A stretch of DNA of 64,000 nt. Source: Rhizobiales bacterium 62-47 (lineage in GTDB: Bacteria; Pseudomonadota; Alphaproteobacteria; Rhizobiales; Xanthobacteraceae). Positions 20,690 through 31,306 of this stretch are shown here, piece after piece; position 1 is the first letter of the stretch, and every line of letters starts with the position of its first letter. Made by a program: the position numbers and the translations under genes. Below the pieces are notes generated by a model. The model was not told the DNA's origin, did no database searches, and saw only the letters and a list, made by a program, of their open reading frames with translations. Location of the stretch: NCBI GenBank assembly GCA_001899255.1, contig MKVX01000018.1, forward strand, positions 1,117,150-1,181,149, read 5' to 3'.

Positions 20690-21844
20690 TTACGGACGCG
20701 CGCCCTGATGCGCCAGGTCGGAGCCCGTTTTCCTGTCGCTCCATTTCCAGCTCCGGCCATAGGAGGTCAATGGCGATTCAATGAGCGTCGTCATCGCCCA
20801 GCCCAGCGCCACCGCGACCGGCAACGCGGCGACCGTCACCAGCCATTGATCGATGCCGCCGAGCGACGGCTTCGCATGCAGGATCAGGCCGTGCATCAGC
20901 CCGAGCACCATCAGATGCGTCAGATAAACACAGTATGAAATATCGCCCATGAAGCGGAGGAATCGGCCTTCGAACCGCTTCGCCTCCGGCGCGCCGCGGA
21001 CCACGGCTAGCAGGAAACAGGCAAAGCCGAACGCGATCAGGAACGGTCCGACAATATTGAAAAGCCGTTGCGAGGGGTCGATCAGCGCGATCACGATACA
21101 GGTACACATCATGACCAGCGGCGCCAGCCGCAGCAGGAGGTCGTAGCGCGCCAGATCGACAAGCCGTTCCTTGTAGACGACGGCGGCGATCACTCCGGCA
21201 ACCAGCACGTCTCCCCGCGCCGGCAACATCACCAGCCCCCAGGTTTCACCGACGATGCCGGTGGTGAAGATGAGCGTGCGCAACACCAATGCCACAAGGG
21301 CAATCGCAATGAAAATCCGCAACCACGATCGGCGCGGAGCGAGAAAGAACACCAGCGGTAGCACGATGTAGAGTTGTTCTTCGAGCGCCAATGTCCAGCT
21401 CGGCGCAGCCCAATACGCGCCGACATCTCCGGTCATTGCCATGAAGATGTTCTGCGTGAACGTCAGGTACGACCACAGCGGAAACTCCGCGGTGAAATGC
21501 GTCCACGTCTCGTTGCGGAAAATCCACAGCACACCAAAGATCAGCACGATGCTGATCATGTAGGAGGGAAACGTTCTGCAGACGCGGCGCATGACAAAGA
21601 CCGAGAAGAAGTTGACGTGATCCTTCCGCTCGATGATCAGCCGGCCGATCAGAAAGCCGCTGAGAATGAAGAACATCTGGACGGCATACCAGCCGAAACC
21701 AAGAAAATGCAGGCCGTTGGCGATCTCTGCGAAGTAATGCGAAATCAGCACGAGGATCATCATCATGCCGCGCACGCCATCGAGAGCGGCGATGCGGGCA
21801 CCGGCGGCACCTGTCGTGTTCTGCCCCAATCCAACCGGCGACAT
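20690..21844 (-). CDS. Acyltransferase-3 family membrane protein (OafA/YrhL type)
   Basis: 384 residues, about ten membrane helices. It has the acyltransferase-3 signatures: RIAALDGVRGMMMILVLISH at about residues 17-36 (the catalytic-type His), GWYAVQMFFILSGFLIGRLI at about 51-70, and WTLALEEQLYIVLPL near 150. Enzymes of this family O-acylate surface polysaccharides, lipids or Nod factors. GCGAGG lies just upstream of the ATG at 21844. No glycan gene is adjacent, so the acceptor cannot be named. Confidence 0.88.
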   Translation of the reverse strand: MSPVGLGQNTTGAAGARIAALDGVRGMMMILVLISHYFAEIANGLHFLGFGWYAVQMFFILSGFLIGRLIIERKDHVNFFSVFVMRRVCRTFPSYMISIVLIFGVLWIFRNETWTHFTAEFPLWSYLTFTQNIFMAMTGDVGAYWAAPSWTLALEEQLYIVLPLVFFLAPRRSWLRIFIAIALVALVLRTLIFTTGIVGETWGLVMLPARGDVLVAGVIAAVVYKERLVDLARYDLLLRLAPLVMMCTCIVIALIDPSQRLFNIVGPFLIAFGFACFLLAVVRGAPEAKRFEGRFLRFMGDISYCVYLTHLMVLGLMHGLILHAKPSLGGIDQWLVTVAALPVAVALGWAMTTLIESPLTSYGRSWKWSDRKTGSDLAHQGARP

Positions 21845-22182
21845 CTGGACCTCGCTCCAAGGACGCCCAGACCTATCACACAGCCCTCTAACCGCTGTTT
21901 GCAGCAGTCGCCTGAAGCCGGCAAATGTCGCTGATGGGTTAATGAATAATGATCGCCAAGGACGCGCGAGCCGGGTTCCGAGGCGCCCAACATGCTCTGC
22001 CTGTGCAACGCACGCGCGAACCGCGCCATCGGCCGCTCCCGAGCGGAGGACGGACAGTCTAACGGCCCTTGCAACCAGGCTGACCGCCCAGCGCGTTTCC
22101 TGCTACGCTGACTTGCCCGGATGCCGAGATATTACCTGTTCGAATAATTTGTCAGATTGATCGTGAGCGGAAAGGATTTCAG
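21845..22182. other. 338-base spacer, no gene seen
   Basis: Divergent spacer between the acyltransferase gene and the cysteine-rich peptide gene; it should carry promoters for both. No conserved open frame, hairpin with T-tract or repeat was found. Base composition becomes more AT-rich from 22130 towards the peptide gene. Confidence 0.5.
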
Positions 22183-22410
22183 ATGCGGACGTATTTGCTC
22201 GGAGCAGCCTTCATCGTTTCCTTGATAACCTTCGCGACACCGTCGATGGCGATGACCTGTACGGCACGCCACAAGGAATGCATCGAGTTTTGTCAGAAGG
22301 GACGCCCCGGGAGCTGCACCAACTACTGTGCCACTGCACTTCCAACCTGCATGCAAACAGGTTGCTGGAAAACACCGCAATCCAACAAGTGCGGCTACTC
22401 CAAAGGCTGA
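22183..22410 (+). CDS. Small secreted cysteine-rich peptide
   Basis: 75 residues. A clear signal peptide (MRTYLLGAAFIVSLITFA, cleavage probably after SMA at residue 23) precedes a mature peptide of about 52 residues with eight cysteines (TC, KEC, FC, SC, YC, TC, GC, KC), an even number suited to four disulfides in the periplasm or outside the cell. GAAAGGA lies seven bases upstream of the ATG. I do not recognise a family; the spacing is defensin-like only in a loose sense. Position next to tRNA-Val gives no functional hint. Confidence 0.7.
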   Translation: MRTYLLGAAFIVSLITFATPSMAMTCTARHKECIEFCQKGRPGSCTNYCATALPTCMQTGCWKTPQSNKCGYSKG

Positions 22411-22490
22411 TGCACCACTGCCAGTAGCAACGCGGTCTTGATCGGTGGCGGAACTTGACAACGGCTGCGGCAAAAACGACCCGCTGGGAA

Positions 22491-22567
22491 TGGTAGGCGG
22501 TGAGAGATTCGAACTCCCGACCCTCTCGGTGTAAACGAGATGCTCTAACCAGCTGAGCTAACCGCCC
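22491..22567 (-). tRNA. tRNA-Val (TAC)
   Basis: 77 nt including encoded CCA (complement of TGG at 22491-22493). Acceptor stem GGGCGGT/ACCGCCT with a terminal G-U pair, discriminator A. Anticodon stem TCTCG/CGAGA encloses TTTACAC with anticodon TAC. The T-arm contains AGTTCGAATC. Confidence 0.97.
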
Positions 22568-22635
22568 TCGCCTTCTCTTTAGCCTCGACGGTAGCGACAA
22601 GGCAACCCTGCCGCCAGCCGCCCGGTGCAACGCAA

Positions 22636-22667
22636 AAGCGGCGGCATCCTCACGGACGCCGCCGCTT
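22636..22667 (-). terminator. lon terminator
   Basis: 10-bp arms AAGCGGCGGC/GCCGCCGCTT separated by 12 bases; read on the minus strand it is followed by TTTTG. It lies 17 bases after the lon stop codon, as expected for an intrinsic terminator. Confidence 0.75.
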
Positions 22668-22684
22668 GTTTGACGTGAAGACGA

Positions 22685-25111
22685 TCAGTGCGCGGTCAGG
22701 CCGCCCGCTGCCTCGTCTCCCGCCTCCGGCTTAGCCGGAAGCGAGGTATCTTCTTCCCAGACGATCGGCTTGGGCTGGCGAACCAGCGCCTTGGCGATCA
22801 CCTCATCCATGCGCGAGACCGGAATGATTTCCAACCCGCCCTTGATCGCGTCGGAGATTTCCGTGAGATCCTTGGCGTTGTCCTCGGGGATCAGCACCGT
22901 CTTGATGCCGCCGCGGGCCGCAGCCAACAACTTCTCCTTCAATCCGCCGATCGGCAGCACGCGGCCGCGCAGCGTCACCTCGCCGGTCATCGCGATGTCG
23001 TGCCGGATCGGAATGCCGGTCAACACCGAAACGATCGTCGTGGCCATCGCCACACCTGCCGAAGGACCGTCCTTCGGCGTTGCGCCTTCCGGCACGTGGA
23101 CGTGGATGTCGCGCCGCTCGAACAGTGGCGGCTCGATCCCGAAGGTGATCGCGCGCGAGCGGACGTAGGACGCCGCCGCCGAGATCGATTCCTTCATCAC
23201 GTCGCGCAGGTTGCCGGTCACCGTCATCCTGCCCTTGCCGGGCATCATGACGCTTTCGATGGTCAGCAACTCGCCGCCAACGTCAGTCCACGCCAGACCG
23301 GTGACGACACCGACCTGATCGTCGCTCTCGATCTCACCGAAGCGGAACTTCGGAACGCCCAAGAAATCCTCGAGGGACTTCTCAGTGACCTTCACCGACT
23401 TCTTCTTCGAGAGCATCAGCTCCTTCACCGCCTTGCGGGCCAGCGTCGACAGCTCACGCTCAAGATTACGCACGCCCGCTTCACGGGTGTAGCGGCGGAT
23501 CATCAGTAACAACGCATCGTCGTCGATCGACCACTCTTTCGAGTCCAGACCGTGCTTGGAGAGCGCGTTCGGGATGAGATGCTTGCGGGCAATCTCGACC
23601 TTCTCGTTTTCGGTGTAGCCGGCGATCCGGATGATCTCCATACGGTCCATCAACGGTCCGGGAATATTCAGCGTATTCGCGGTGGTGATGAACATCACGT
23701 TGGAGAGATCGTAATCGACCTCGAGATAGTGATCGTTGAACGTCGAGTTCTGCTCGGGGTCCAGGACCTCAAGCAGCGCCGACGACGGATCGCCGCGGAA
23801 GTCGGCGCCCATCTTGTCGATCTCGTCGAGCAGGAACAGCGGGTTCGAGGTCTTGGCCTTGCGCATCGACTGGATGATCTTGCCCGGCATCGACCCGATG
23901 TAGGTCCGCCGATGACCACGGATCTCCGCTTCGTCGCGCACGCCGCCGAGCGACACACGCACGAACTCGCGGCCGGTCGCCTTGGCGATCGACTTGCCGA
24001 GCGAGGTCTTGCCGACGCCCGGAGGGCCGACGAGACACAGGATCGGACCGGTCAACTTGTTGGCACGCGACTGCACGGCCAGGTACTCGACGATGCGATC
24101 CTTGACCTTCTCGAGTCCGTAGTGATCTTCGTCCAGCGTCGCCTGCGCGGCACCGAGGTCCTTCTTGACCTTCGACTTTTTGTTCCACGGAATCGACAGT
24201 AGCCAGTCGAGATAGTTGCGCACGACAGTTGCTTCCGCGGACATCGGCGACATCTGGCGCAGCTTCTTGAGTTCGTGCTGTGCCTTCTCCCGCGCTTCCT
24301 TCGAAAGCTTGGTCTTGGCAATCTTCTCTTCCAGATCGGCCAGCTCGTCGCGACCTTCGTCGTCGCCAAGCTCCTTCTGGATCGCCTTCATCTGCTCGTT
24401 GAGGTAGTACTCGCGCTGCGTCTTCTCCATCTGGCGCTTGACGCGCGAGCGGATGCGCTTCTCCACCTGCAGCACGGAGATCTCGCTCTCCATCAACCCG
24501 AGCACCTTTTCAAGGCGCGCGGTGACCGACAGCGTCTCCAGGATGCCCTGGCGATCGGCGATCTTGACCGCGAGATGCGACGCAACGGTATCGCCGAGCT
24601 TGGCGAAATCGGTGATCGCCTGAACGACTCCCACCACTTCGGCGGAAATCTTCTTGTTGAGCTTCACATAGCTTTCGAAGTCGGACACGACCGAACGCGC
24701 CAAGGCTTCCGCCTCGACACTGGTGGCGTCCGTGTCCGCCAGCGCAACAGCGGTGGCTTCGTAAAAATCCGCACGCTCCGAGTACTTCTCGACGCGCGCG
24801 CGCTCAAGCCCCTCGACGAGGACCTTGACGGTACCGTCGGGCAGCTTCAGCAACTGCAACACGCTGGCAAGTGTGCCAATTTCATAGATCGTGTCCGGGC
24901 TCGGATCATCGTCGGACGCATTCTTCTGCGTCGCGAGCATGATCAGCGCATCATTCTTCATGACCTCTTCGAGCGCCTTGATCGACTTCTCGCGGCCAAC
25001 GAACAGCGGCACGATCATGTGCGGAAACACAACGATGTCGCGCAGCGGCAGCACGGGATATGTATGGCTTTCGCCGTGAACGATAGATGGCCGAGGTTTT
25101 GTGCTCGTCAT
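22685..25111 (-). CDS. lon: ATP-dependent Lon protease
   Basis: 808 residues. Homohexameric AAA+ serine protease degrading misfolded and regulatory proteins. The order is standard: N-terminal substrate domain ([20 protein letters not shown]), coiled-coil region ([20 protein letters not shown]), Walker [10 protein letters not shown], Walker [11 protein letters not shown], and a C-terminal protease domain with catalytic Ser684 in KDGPSAGVA and the partner lysine in [14 protein letters not shown] lies eight bases before the ATG at 25111; an ATG 17 codons upstream (25162) covers the ribosome-binding site and is rejected. Heat-shock control is likely from the family; a weak sigma-32-like element is listed upstream. 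Confidence 0.97.
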   Translation of the reverse strand: MTSTKPRPSIVHGESHTYPVLPLRDIVVFPHMIVPLFVGREKSIKALEEVMKNDALIMLATQKNASDDDPSPDTIYEIGTLASVLQLLKLPDGTVKVLVEGLERARVEKYSERADFYEATAVALADTDATSVEAEALARSVVSDFESYVKLNKKISAEVVGVVQAITDFAKLGDTVASHLAVKIADRQGILETLSVTARLEKVLGLMESEISVLQVEKRIRSRVKRQMEKTQREYYLNEQMKAIQKELGDDEGRDELADLEEKIAKTKLSKEAREKAQHELKKLRQMSPMSAEATVVRNYLDWLLSIPWNKKSKVKKDLGAAQATLDEDHYGLEKVKDRIVEYLAVQSRANKLTGPILCLVGPPGVGKTSLGKSIAKATGREFVRVSLGGVRDEAEIRGHRRTYIGSMPGKIIQSMRKAKTSNPLFLLDEIDKMGADFRGDPSSALLEVLDPEQNSTFNDHYLEVDYDLSNVMFITTANTLNIPGPLMDRMEIIRIAGYTENEKVEIARKHLIPNALSKHGLDSKEWSIDDDALLLMIRRYTREAGVRNLERELSTLARKAVKELMLSKKKSVKVTEKSLEDFLGVPKFRFGEIESDDQVGVVTGLAWTDVGGELLTIESVMMPGKGRMTVTGNLRDVMKESISAAASYVRSRAITFGIEPPLFERRDIHVHVPEGATPKDGPSAGVAMATTIVSVLTGIPIRHDIAMTGEVTLRGRVLPIGGLKEKLLAAARGGIKTVLIPEDNAKDLTEISDAIKGGLEIIPVSRMDEVIAKALVRQPKPIVWEEDTSLPAKPEAGDEAAGGLTAH

Positions 25112-25263
25112 GGCCGATTCCTTATGTTGCACCCCCCTGCACACGGCCCGCATTAGGCGCAACCATCACAGGGTGTCGTAATGTCCCGAGCATGGCCGCG
25201 GCGCGGTCATCCGATCGGGAACGGAATTGCGGCGAATCTTGCGAAATACCCGCCGCCAGAAGC

Positions 25264-25295
25264 ATTAGGTGGCTATCGCCCTGCATAGTGTCAAG
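25264..25295 (-). promoter_or_regulatory. Possible sigma-32-like promoter of lon
   Basis: On the minus strand CTTGACA (25295-25289) is followed after 17 bases by CACCTAAT (25271-25264). The CTTG core suits alphaproteobacterial RpoH promoters, and lon is a typical heat-shock gene; the -10 half is only a partial match, so this is a weak call by eye. Confidence 0.3.
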
Positions 25296-25353
25296 TCGCG
25301 GGAAAAGCCCCGTGCACAAAGGGTTACCGCAACGCAGGCGGGCAAAATATAAA

Positions 25354-25382
25354 AGGCCGCCAGCGCTTTACGCCGACGGCCT
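25354..25382 (-). terminator. clpX terminator
   Basis: Stem built from AGGCCG and CGGCCT arms, extended by further GC pairs with one mismatch, followed on the minus strand by TTTTATATTT. It lies 35 bases after the clpX stop. Confidence 0.75.
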
Positions 25383-25417
25383 GAGTTCGTTCGTATTCGC
25401 CGGCCAAAGCGCCTTCG

Positions 25418-26692
25418 TCAGGCGCTCGCGCTTGTCTCCGTCGCACGGTCGGAGCGGTCCGCATAAATGTAAAGCGGACGCGCGGTTCCCTCGACGACTT
25501 CACGTGAGATGACCACTTCTTCCACACCTTCGAGGCCCGGAAGATCGAACATGGTTTCGAGCAGAATGCTCTCCAGGATCGACCGCAGACCACGCGCGCC
25601 GGTCTTGCGTTCGATCGCCCTGCGAGCAACCGCACCGAGCGCCTCGTCGGCGAAGGTGAGCTCGATGTTCTCCATTTCGAACAGACGCTGGTACTGCTTC
25701 ACCAATGCGTTCTTCGGATCGGTCAGAATCTTCTTCAGCGAAGCTTCGTCGAGATCCTCGAGCGTGGCGACTACAGGCAACCGCCCGACGAATTCGGGAA
25801 TCAAACCATACTTCAGCAGATCTTCCGGTTCGACGTGACGGAAGATTTCGCCGGTGCGGCGATCTTCCGGCGCCAGCACCTGCGCGGAGAAGCCGATCGA
25901 CGTCGTCCGTCCGCGGGACGAAATGATCTTTTCGAGACCCGAGAATGCACCACCGCAGATGAACAGGATGTTGGTGGTGTCGACCTGCAGGAACTCCTGC
26001 TGCGGATGCTTGCGGCCACCCTGCGGCGGGACCGAGGCAACCGTGCCTTCCATGATCTTCAGCAACGCCTGCTGCACGCCCTCGCCCGAAACATCGCGGG
26101 TGATCGACGGATTGTCCGACTTGCGCGAGATCTTGTCGATTTCGTCGATGTAGACAATGCCGCGCTGAGCCCGCTCGACGTTGTAGTCGGCAGCCTGCAG
26201 CAGCTTCAGGATGATGTTCTCGACATCCTCGCCGACGTAGCCGGCTTCGGTCAACGTCGTCGCATCCGCCATGGTGAACGGCACATCGAGAATGCGCGCC
26301 AGCGTCTGCGCCAGCAGCGTCTTGCCCGAGCCGGTCGGACCGATCAGCAGGATGTTCGACTTGGCGAGCTCGACGTCGTTGTGCTTGGTCTGGTGATTGA
26401 GCCGCTTGTAGTGGTTGTGCACGGCGACCGACAGCACCTTCTTCGCATGGCCCTGACCGATGACGTAGTCATCCAGCACCTTGCAGATTTCCTTCGGTGT
26501 CGGAATGCCGTCGCGCGACTTCACCAGCGAGGACTTGTTCTCCTCGCGGATGATATCCATGCAGAGCTCGACGCACTCGTCGCAAATGAACACGGTTGGA
26601 CCCGCGATCAGTTTGCGAACTTCGTGCTGGCTCTTGCCGCAGAACGAGCAATAGAGAGTGTTCTTGGAGTCGCTCGTACCGACCTTGCTCAT
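25418..26692 (-). CDS. clpX: ATP-dependent Clp protease ATP-binding subunit ClpX
   Basis: 424 residues. Unfoldase that feeds substrates to ClpP. The N-terminal zinc-binding domain has Cys15/Cys18 and Cys37/Cys40; Walker A is GPTGSGKT (about residue 120), Walker [11 protein letters not shown] (about 180), the pore-type loops and the IGF loop region (SIGFSAQV) for ClpP docking follow. Length is standard. A GGAG lies just before the ATG at 26692. The order clpP-clpX-lon on one strand is the usual alphaproteobacterial arrangement, although each gene here has its own spacer and terminator. Confidence 0.98.
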   Translation of the reverse strand: MSKVGTSDSKNTLYCSFCGKSQHEVRKLIAGPTVFICDECVELCMDIIREENKSSLVKSRDGIPTPKEICKVLDDYVIGQGHAKKVLSVAVHNHYKRLNHQTKHNDVELAKSNILLIGPTGSGKTLLAQTLARILDVPFTMADATTLTEAGYVGEDVENIILKLLQAADYNVERAQRGIVYIDEIDKISRKSDNPSITRDVSGEGVQQALLKIMEGTVASVPPQGGRKHPQQEFLQVDTTNILFICGGAFSGLEKIISSRGRTTSIGFSAQVLAPEDRRTGEIFRHVEPEDLLKYGLIPEFVGRLPVVATLEDLDEASLKKILTDPKNALVKQYQRLFEMENIELTFADEALGAVARRAIERKTGARGLRSILESILLETMFDLPGLEGVEEVVISREVVEGTARPLYIYADRSDRATETSASA

Positions 26693-27118
26693 TCCTATCT
26701 CCGTCCGCCGTTCGATCTCATCGATAGAGACCGCTCCATATCGGCACAGTTACCGATCAAGTTAGATAGGAGCAAAATCCGTACCAACAAAGACCCTGTC
26801 TTGTATCTGCCGTCCGAATCGAGAGGCAGGTTCAATACTTCAGCACATTAACGCGCTATTGCCAGCCAACCATGGTGACAGCCGACTATCAAGAATTCGC
26901 TAATCGGCAAATCGTCCAATGGCGTGACAATAGCGTGATTTGGGGCCGCCATGCGACCCCCGATTAATCATTTCGACGCGGCGTGACGCGATTGTCACGT
27001 CCAGCCGGGAGGGCTGTCACGGAACCTTTGCAGAATTCATCCAACATTGCCGCCCAAAAGGATTAAACTGCTGCAAACGCAACTGATTTGCAGCAGTTTA
27101 CCTTTGTCACATGCGACA
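26693..27118. other. clpP-clpX spacer
   Basis: 426 bases. Holds the strong clpP terminator at 27064-27100 and presumably a separate clpX promoter. The sequence is relatively AT-rich at 26750-26960. No conserved frame was found. Confidence 0.6.
27064..27100 (-). terminator. clpP terminator
   Basis: Perfect 14-bp arms (TAAACTGCTGCAAA and its complement) with a 9-base loop; on the minus strand the stem is followed by ATCCTTTT. It starts 18 bases after the clpP stop codon. Confidence 0.8.
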
Positions 27119-27754
27119 TTAAGGCGCCTTGGGTGTCGCCGGTTCGTCGGCCCGTTTGTCGATCACCTTGTCGACGATCCCAAACTCCTTGGCCATATCG
27201 GCAGTGAGGAACTTGTCACGCTCGAGCGCGTCCTCGATCGCCTTGTAGGTCTGGCCGGTGTGCTTGACGTAGATCTCGTTGAGCCGCTTCTTGAGATTCA
27301 GAATCTCCTGCGCGTGCAGCATGATGTCGGTCGCCTGCCCCTGGAAGCCGCCGGAAGGCTGATGCACCATGATGCGCGAGTTCGGCAGCGAGAAGCGGTT
27401 GTCCTTCTCACCGGCGGCCAGCAATAGCGATCCCATTGAGGCGGCCTGCCCGGTACATAGCGTATGCACCGGCGGGCGAATGAATTGCATGGTGTCGTAG
27501 ATCGCCAGACCCGACGTCACCACGCCGCCCGGCGAGTTGATATACATCGAGATTTCCTTCTTCGGATTCTCGGCCTCCAGGAAGAGCAGCTGGGCGACGA
27601 TCAACGTCGACATGCCGTCCTCGACCGGTCCGGTCACGAAGATGATGCGCTCTTTCAGGAGGCGCGAGAAAATATCGTAGGCCCGCTCGCCGCGATTGGT
27701 CTGTTCGACCACCATCGGCACGAGGTTCATGTAGGTTTCCACCGGATCGCGCAT
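27119..27754 (-). CDS. clpP: ATP-dependent Clp protease proteolytic subunit ClpP
   Basis: 211 residues. Tetradecameric serine protease. The catalytic triad is visible: Ser106 in GQAASMGS, His131 in [10 protein letters not shown] and Asp180 in ALERDKFL. The N-terminal [18 protein letters not shown] is the usual short propeptide region. AGGTGA precedes the ATG closely. It is downstream of tig on the same strand with a terminator between them. Confidence 0.98.
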   Translation of the reverse strand: MRDPVETYMNLVPMVVEQTNRGERAYDIFSRLLKERIIFVTGPVEDGMSTLIVAQLLFLEAENPKKEISMYINSPGGVVTSGLAIYDTMQFIRPPVHTLCTGQAASMGSLLLAAGEKDNRFSLPNSRIMVHQPSGGFQGQATDIMLHAQEILNLKKRLNEIYVKHTGQTYKAIEDALERDKFLTADMAKEFGIVDKVIDKRADEPATPKAP

Positions 27755-28091
27755 TTATCACCTGAAGGTTGTCTGGAGCGTTCGCCGCTCCGGCCTCTGG
27801 CAAAGCCCAGAACGGCCGGCACCTGCGATCGCCCCGTGAGGCGGGGCTTGAGAAAGCGTCTTAAACTTGCGGTCTACAGATATGAGCCGATCGACCGGCG
27901 ACAAGGCCAGCGCGCACGGGCGCCGGTTCGTGCCGATCGACAACCGGCTCACACTGCCAAGCTGCGCCAAGTTGAAGCTGATTCCGGTCCCGCTGGCAAA
28001 GCGACGGAGCCACCGCATGCCGCCTTTTGGCGGGTATCCTTAACAAACGAAGGCCCCGGCGATGCCGGGGCCGTCGTCATCCCGCCTGCCC
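27755..28091. other. tig-clpP spacer
   Basis: 337 bases. Contains the tig terminator at 28052-28072 and about 300 further bases upstream of clpP with several short GC-rich inverted repeats; a clpP promoter should lie here but I could not place it with confidence. No gene was seen. Confidence 0.6.
28052..28072 (-). terminator. tig terminator
   Basis: Perfect 9-bp arms GGCCCCGGC/GCCGGGGCC with a 3-base loop, followed on the minus strand by TTCGTTTGTT. It lies about 20 bases after the tig stop. Confidence 0.8.
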
Positions 28092-29453
28092 TCAGGCGGC
28101 GGATTTTTCGGCGTCATCGTCCTTATAAAGGTCTTCGCGCGACACCTTCTTCTCGGTGACGTTGGCGAGCTCCAGGATGAAATCGACCACCTTATCCTCG
28201 AAGATCGGGGCGCGGAGCTGAGCCAGCGCCTGGGCGTTGCTGCGATAGAAATCCCAGACTTCCTTCTCGCGGCCCGGCATCTGGCGTGCCCGCTCGATCA
28301 CGGCACGGCTGACCTCGTCATCAGTCACGGTGATCTTGTTCTTCTCGCCGATTTCGGACAGCACGAGGCCGAGCCGCACCCGGCGGTCGGCGATCTTGCG
28401 ATACTCTTCCTTGGCAGCGTCTTCGGTGGTGTCCTCGTCGGCGAAGGTCTTGCCGGCCGATTCCATCTCCGCCTTGATCGAGTTCCACATCAGGTTGAAC
28501 TCTTCATCGACCAGCGACTGCGGCGCATCGAAGCGATGCGTCTCGTCGAGGCGATCGAGCAGCAGCCGCTTGACGCGCTGACGGGTCGCGCCGGCGAATT
28601 CCGCGGTCAGCCGCTCGCGCGCGGCTTCCTTGAGCTTGTCGAGCGACTCCAGCCCAAGCATCTTGGCGAACTCGTCATCGATCGGCTTGTCTTTCGGAGA
28701 CTCGATCAGGGTCGCGGTGGTCTCGAACTCGGCGGGCTTCCCGGCCAGTTCGGCGTTGGCATAGTTCTTCGGGAACGGCACCTTGAGCGTGCGGGTCTCA
28801 TCCTTGCCGATGCCGACCAGCTGATCTTCAAAGCCCGGGATGAACGTGTTGGAGCCGATCAGGACCTGAATGCCCTCGCCGGTGCCGCCGTCAAACGGCG
28901 TACCGTCGATCGTGCCCTTGAACGAGATGGTGACGCGATCGCCGGTTTCGGCCTTGGCGCCTTCACCCTTGTCGGCGTAATCGCGATTCTGATCGGCGAT
29001 ACGCTTGATCGCATCGTCGACGTCGGCGTCGGTGACGTCGGCCACCGGCTTCTCGACACTGAAGGTCTTGAAGTCGGCGAGTGCAATCGCCGGCACGACT
29101 TCGATCGCGACGGTGTAAGTCAGATCGGCTTTGCCATTGAGGATGTCCTCGACCGCCTTCTCCTCGGTCGGCATCGTCACCTTGGGCTCGGTGGCCAGGC
29201 GGAAGCCGCGCTCGTTGAAAATCTGGTTGTTGGTATCGCGGATCGTCTGTTCGACGGTCTCGGCCATCACCGAGCGGCCATAAAGCTTCTTCAGATGCGC
29301 CGGGGGCACCTTGCCGGGACGGAAGCCGTTCAGCCGCACCTTGTCCTTGAGATCGGCGAGACGGGCATCCGCCTTGGCATCGAGGTCCGCTGCCGGAATG
29401 CTAATCTGGAATTCGTGCTTCAGTCCGTCCGCGACGGTTTCATTCACCTGCAT
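28092..29453 (-). CDS. tig: Trigger factor
   Basis: 453 residues. Ribosome-bound chaperone and peptidyl-prolyl isomerase acting on nascent chains. The ribosome-binding signature is [17 protein letters not shown] (about residues 44-60); the FKBP-type domain has [20 protein letters not shown] near residue 165, and the C-terminal helical arm ends in a lysine/aspartate-rich tail. The start is the ATG at 29453 ([15 protein letters not shown]); the frame is open for 63 more codons into the tRNA-Leu gene and these are not coding. tig-clpP-clpX-lon forms a proteostasis block. Confidence 0.97.
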   Translation of the reverse strand: MQVNETVADGLKHEFQISIPAADLDAKADARLADLKDKVRLNGFRPGKVPPAHLKKLYGRSVMAETVEQTIRDTNNQIFNERGFRLATEPKVTMPTEEKAVEDILNGKADLTYTVAIEVVPAIALADFKTFSVEKPVADVTDADVDDAIKRIADQNRDYADKGEGAKAETGDRVTISFKGTIDGTPFDGGTGEGIQVLIGSNTFIPGFEDQLVGIGKDETRTLKVPFPKNYANAELAGKPAEFETTATLIESPKDKPIDDEFAKMLGLESLDKLKEAARERLTAEFAGATRQRVKRLLLDRLDETHRFDAPQSLVDEEFNLMWNSIKAEMESAGKTFADEDTTEDAAKEEYRKIADRRVRLGLVLSEIGEKNKITVTDDEVSRAVIERARQMPGREKEVWDFYRSNAQALAQLRAPIFEDKVVDFILELANVTEKKVSREDLYKDDDAEKSAA

Positions 29454-29610
29454 GGCGTCAATCTTCTTCCCGCTTGCTCCGGCCAACGGCCGATCGTTGT
29501 CAATCTTGAACGACCAATGACTTGCGCCACGGGTCGGTGAATTGGGTGGACGTGATCCTTTCGGAAGCCTGTCCTCCGGAAAATCGTTCGGTGCAAACGC
29601 ACGAAGCGTT

Positions 29611-29695
<85 letters not shown>

Positions 29696-29950
29696 CTTGA
29701 ACACCTCTTCCGGCCGCGATGCCGAAGCATGACGCCGAAAGATGCGAAGCGGTTTTCGGTAGACGTCAGCTCCAACTTATTGAGATCAATCGCGATGACG
29801 TTGGACCAAGCCACCCAAAATCACCGTGATCGTTGCGGCGGGCTTATAACATGCACACACCCGTTCGCAGCAAAAAAATGGCCGTTCCAGCGGTTTTCGG
29901 ACAACCCTCGCCGGCTGGACTACCAGACTGGAAAATGCTCCGCATTCGGG

Positions 29951-31285
29951 ATGATGAAGCATTCTTTCCTGCTTAACCGTCGCGCCCTGCTCGCAGGTCT
30001 GGGGACGACACTGCTTGGTCCATCGGTTGCGGCCGCCCAGCCAACCGCAACGCAGCGCAGGTCCCTGGTGCTGCGCGCCAGGCCGAGGTCTCTTGCCCCG
30101 CGGCAGGGACAGGCGGAAACCGGCATTTGGGGCCTGGAACCGGACGGCCCCGGCTCGGGGTTAAGCTTCGCGCGCGGCGAGGAAATTGCCGTCACGTTCC
30201 ATAACGAGCTGCCCGCGTCGGTCATTCTGCGCTGGCGCGGCATCGATGGCAGCCCGGCCTCGGAACCGCTAACCGCGCGGCCCCCCGTGGCGCCGGGCGG
30301 CAGCGACACCTTCAGCATCTTGTTCAAGCACGCCGGCACGTCCTCCTGCGATATCCGCCTGCTCGGCGACCGCCAAGCGCGGCCGTCGGCCGCAACCGCC
30401 CTCGTCGTTCGGGAGGCCGAACCGGTCGCAGTCGATCGCGATCAGGTTGTCCTGATCGAGGATTGGCAACTCGACGGCGAAGGCAATGCCATCGCCCCAG
30501 GAACCAACGCCGGGACCGCGAGACCGATCTATACGGTCAACGGCCAAACTGCACCGGACATCGCGATCCGTCAGCGCGAGCGGATCAGATTTCGCTTCAT
30601 CAATGGCTGCCAATGCAATGTTATTGCTATTAAAATAGATTCCACCGCAACCTGGATCATGGCTATCGACGGGCAGCCGGCGGAGCCGTTCCTGCCGCGC
30701 AACGGCCGGCTCGTGCTGGCGCCCGGCAGCCGCATCGACGTCTTCGTCGACGCCACCGAGGCCGCCGGATCAGCATTCCCGATTATCTTGCATGACGGTA
30801 CAAACCCCCAGCCGATCGCCCGGTTCGTGACGTCGGATGAGCCGCCGGTACGTAGTGCGCCCCTCGCTCCGCCCGATCCGCTGCCGTCGAATGGATTGCC
30901 GGATCAACTCGATCTCAAGAATGCCTTGCGGACTGAACTCGTCTTCGACCGAGTGCCGAGTACGCCACCCGGCTGGATTGTTCCCAGTGCTTATGCGCCG
31001 AACCTCGAGCCCGCATTCAGGGTGCAGCGCAACCGGACCGTGGTCGCCGCACTGGTCAATCGCGCGACGGTGCCCGTCACCTTTCATCTCCACGGCCACC
31101 ATTTCCGGCTGCTCGACCGACTCGACGACGGCTGGAAGCCGTTCTGGCTCGATACGCTGGTGGTCGATGCCCAGCAGACCCAGCGCATCGCGTTCCTCGC
31201 CGAAACCCCGGGCAGCTGGCTGATGCAGGCCAAGGCGATGGATTGGGCCGCGCCGACCCTCATCCAAATCTATGAAATAACCTAA
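29951..31285 (+). CDS. Exported multicopper-oxidase-fold protein lacking most copper ligands
   Basis: 444 residues. A twin-arginine signal (LNRRALLAGLG, residues 9-19; cleavage probably near AAAQ) sends it folded to the periplasm. Cupredoxin domains follow the multicopper oxidase layout, but the ligand motifs are gone: the first HxH (normally HWHG) is RWRG, the second (normally WYHxH) is SSCDIR, and the C-terminal HCHxxxH is replaced by MQAKAMD. Only VTFHLHGHHF near residue 380 is kept. Catalytic oxidation through a T1/T2/T3 centre is therefore unlikely; FtsP/SufI is a known precedent for an MCO fold used without copper. The start is the ATG pair at 29951/29954; the ribosome-binding site is weak. 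It is convergent with the nnrD-type gene. Confidence 0.85.
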   Translation: MMKHSFLLNRRALLAGLGTTLLGPSVAAAQPTATQRRSLVLRARPRSLAPRQGQAETGIWGLEPDGPGSGLSFARGEEIAVTFHNELPASVILRWRGIDGSPASEPLTARPPVAPGGSDTFSILFKHAGTSSCDIRLLGDRQARPSAATALVVREAEPVAVDRDQVVLIEDWQLDGEGNAIAPGTNAGTARPIYTVNGQTAPDIAIRQRERIRFRFINGCQCNVIAIKIDSTATWIMAIDGQPAEPFLPRNGRLVLAPGSRIDVFVDATEAAGSAFPIILHDGTNPQPIARFVTSDEPPVRSAPLAPPDPLPSNGLPDQLDLKNALRTELVFDRVPSTPPGWIVPSAYAPNLEPAFRVQRNRTVVAALVNRATVPVTFHLHGHHFRLLDRLDDGWKPFWLDTLVVDAQQTQRIAFLAETPGSWLMQAKAMDWAAPTLIQIYEIT

Positions 31286-31306
31286 GGTTTCCGATATAAA
31301 CTACTG

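Larger units (their letters stand above)
25112..25417. other. lon-clpX spacer
   Basis: 306 bases. Contains the clpX terminator (25354-25382), a possible heat-shock-type promoter for lon (25264-25295) and a long untranslated leader. No additional gene was seen. Confidence 0.6.
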
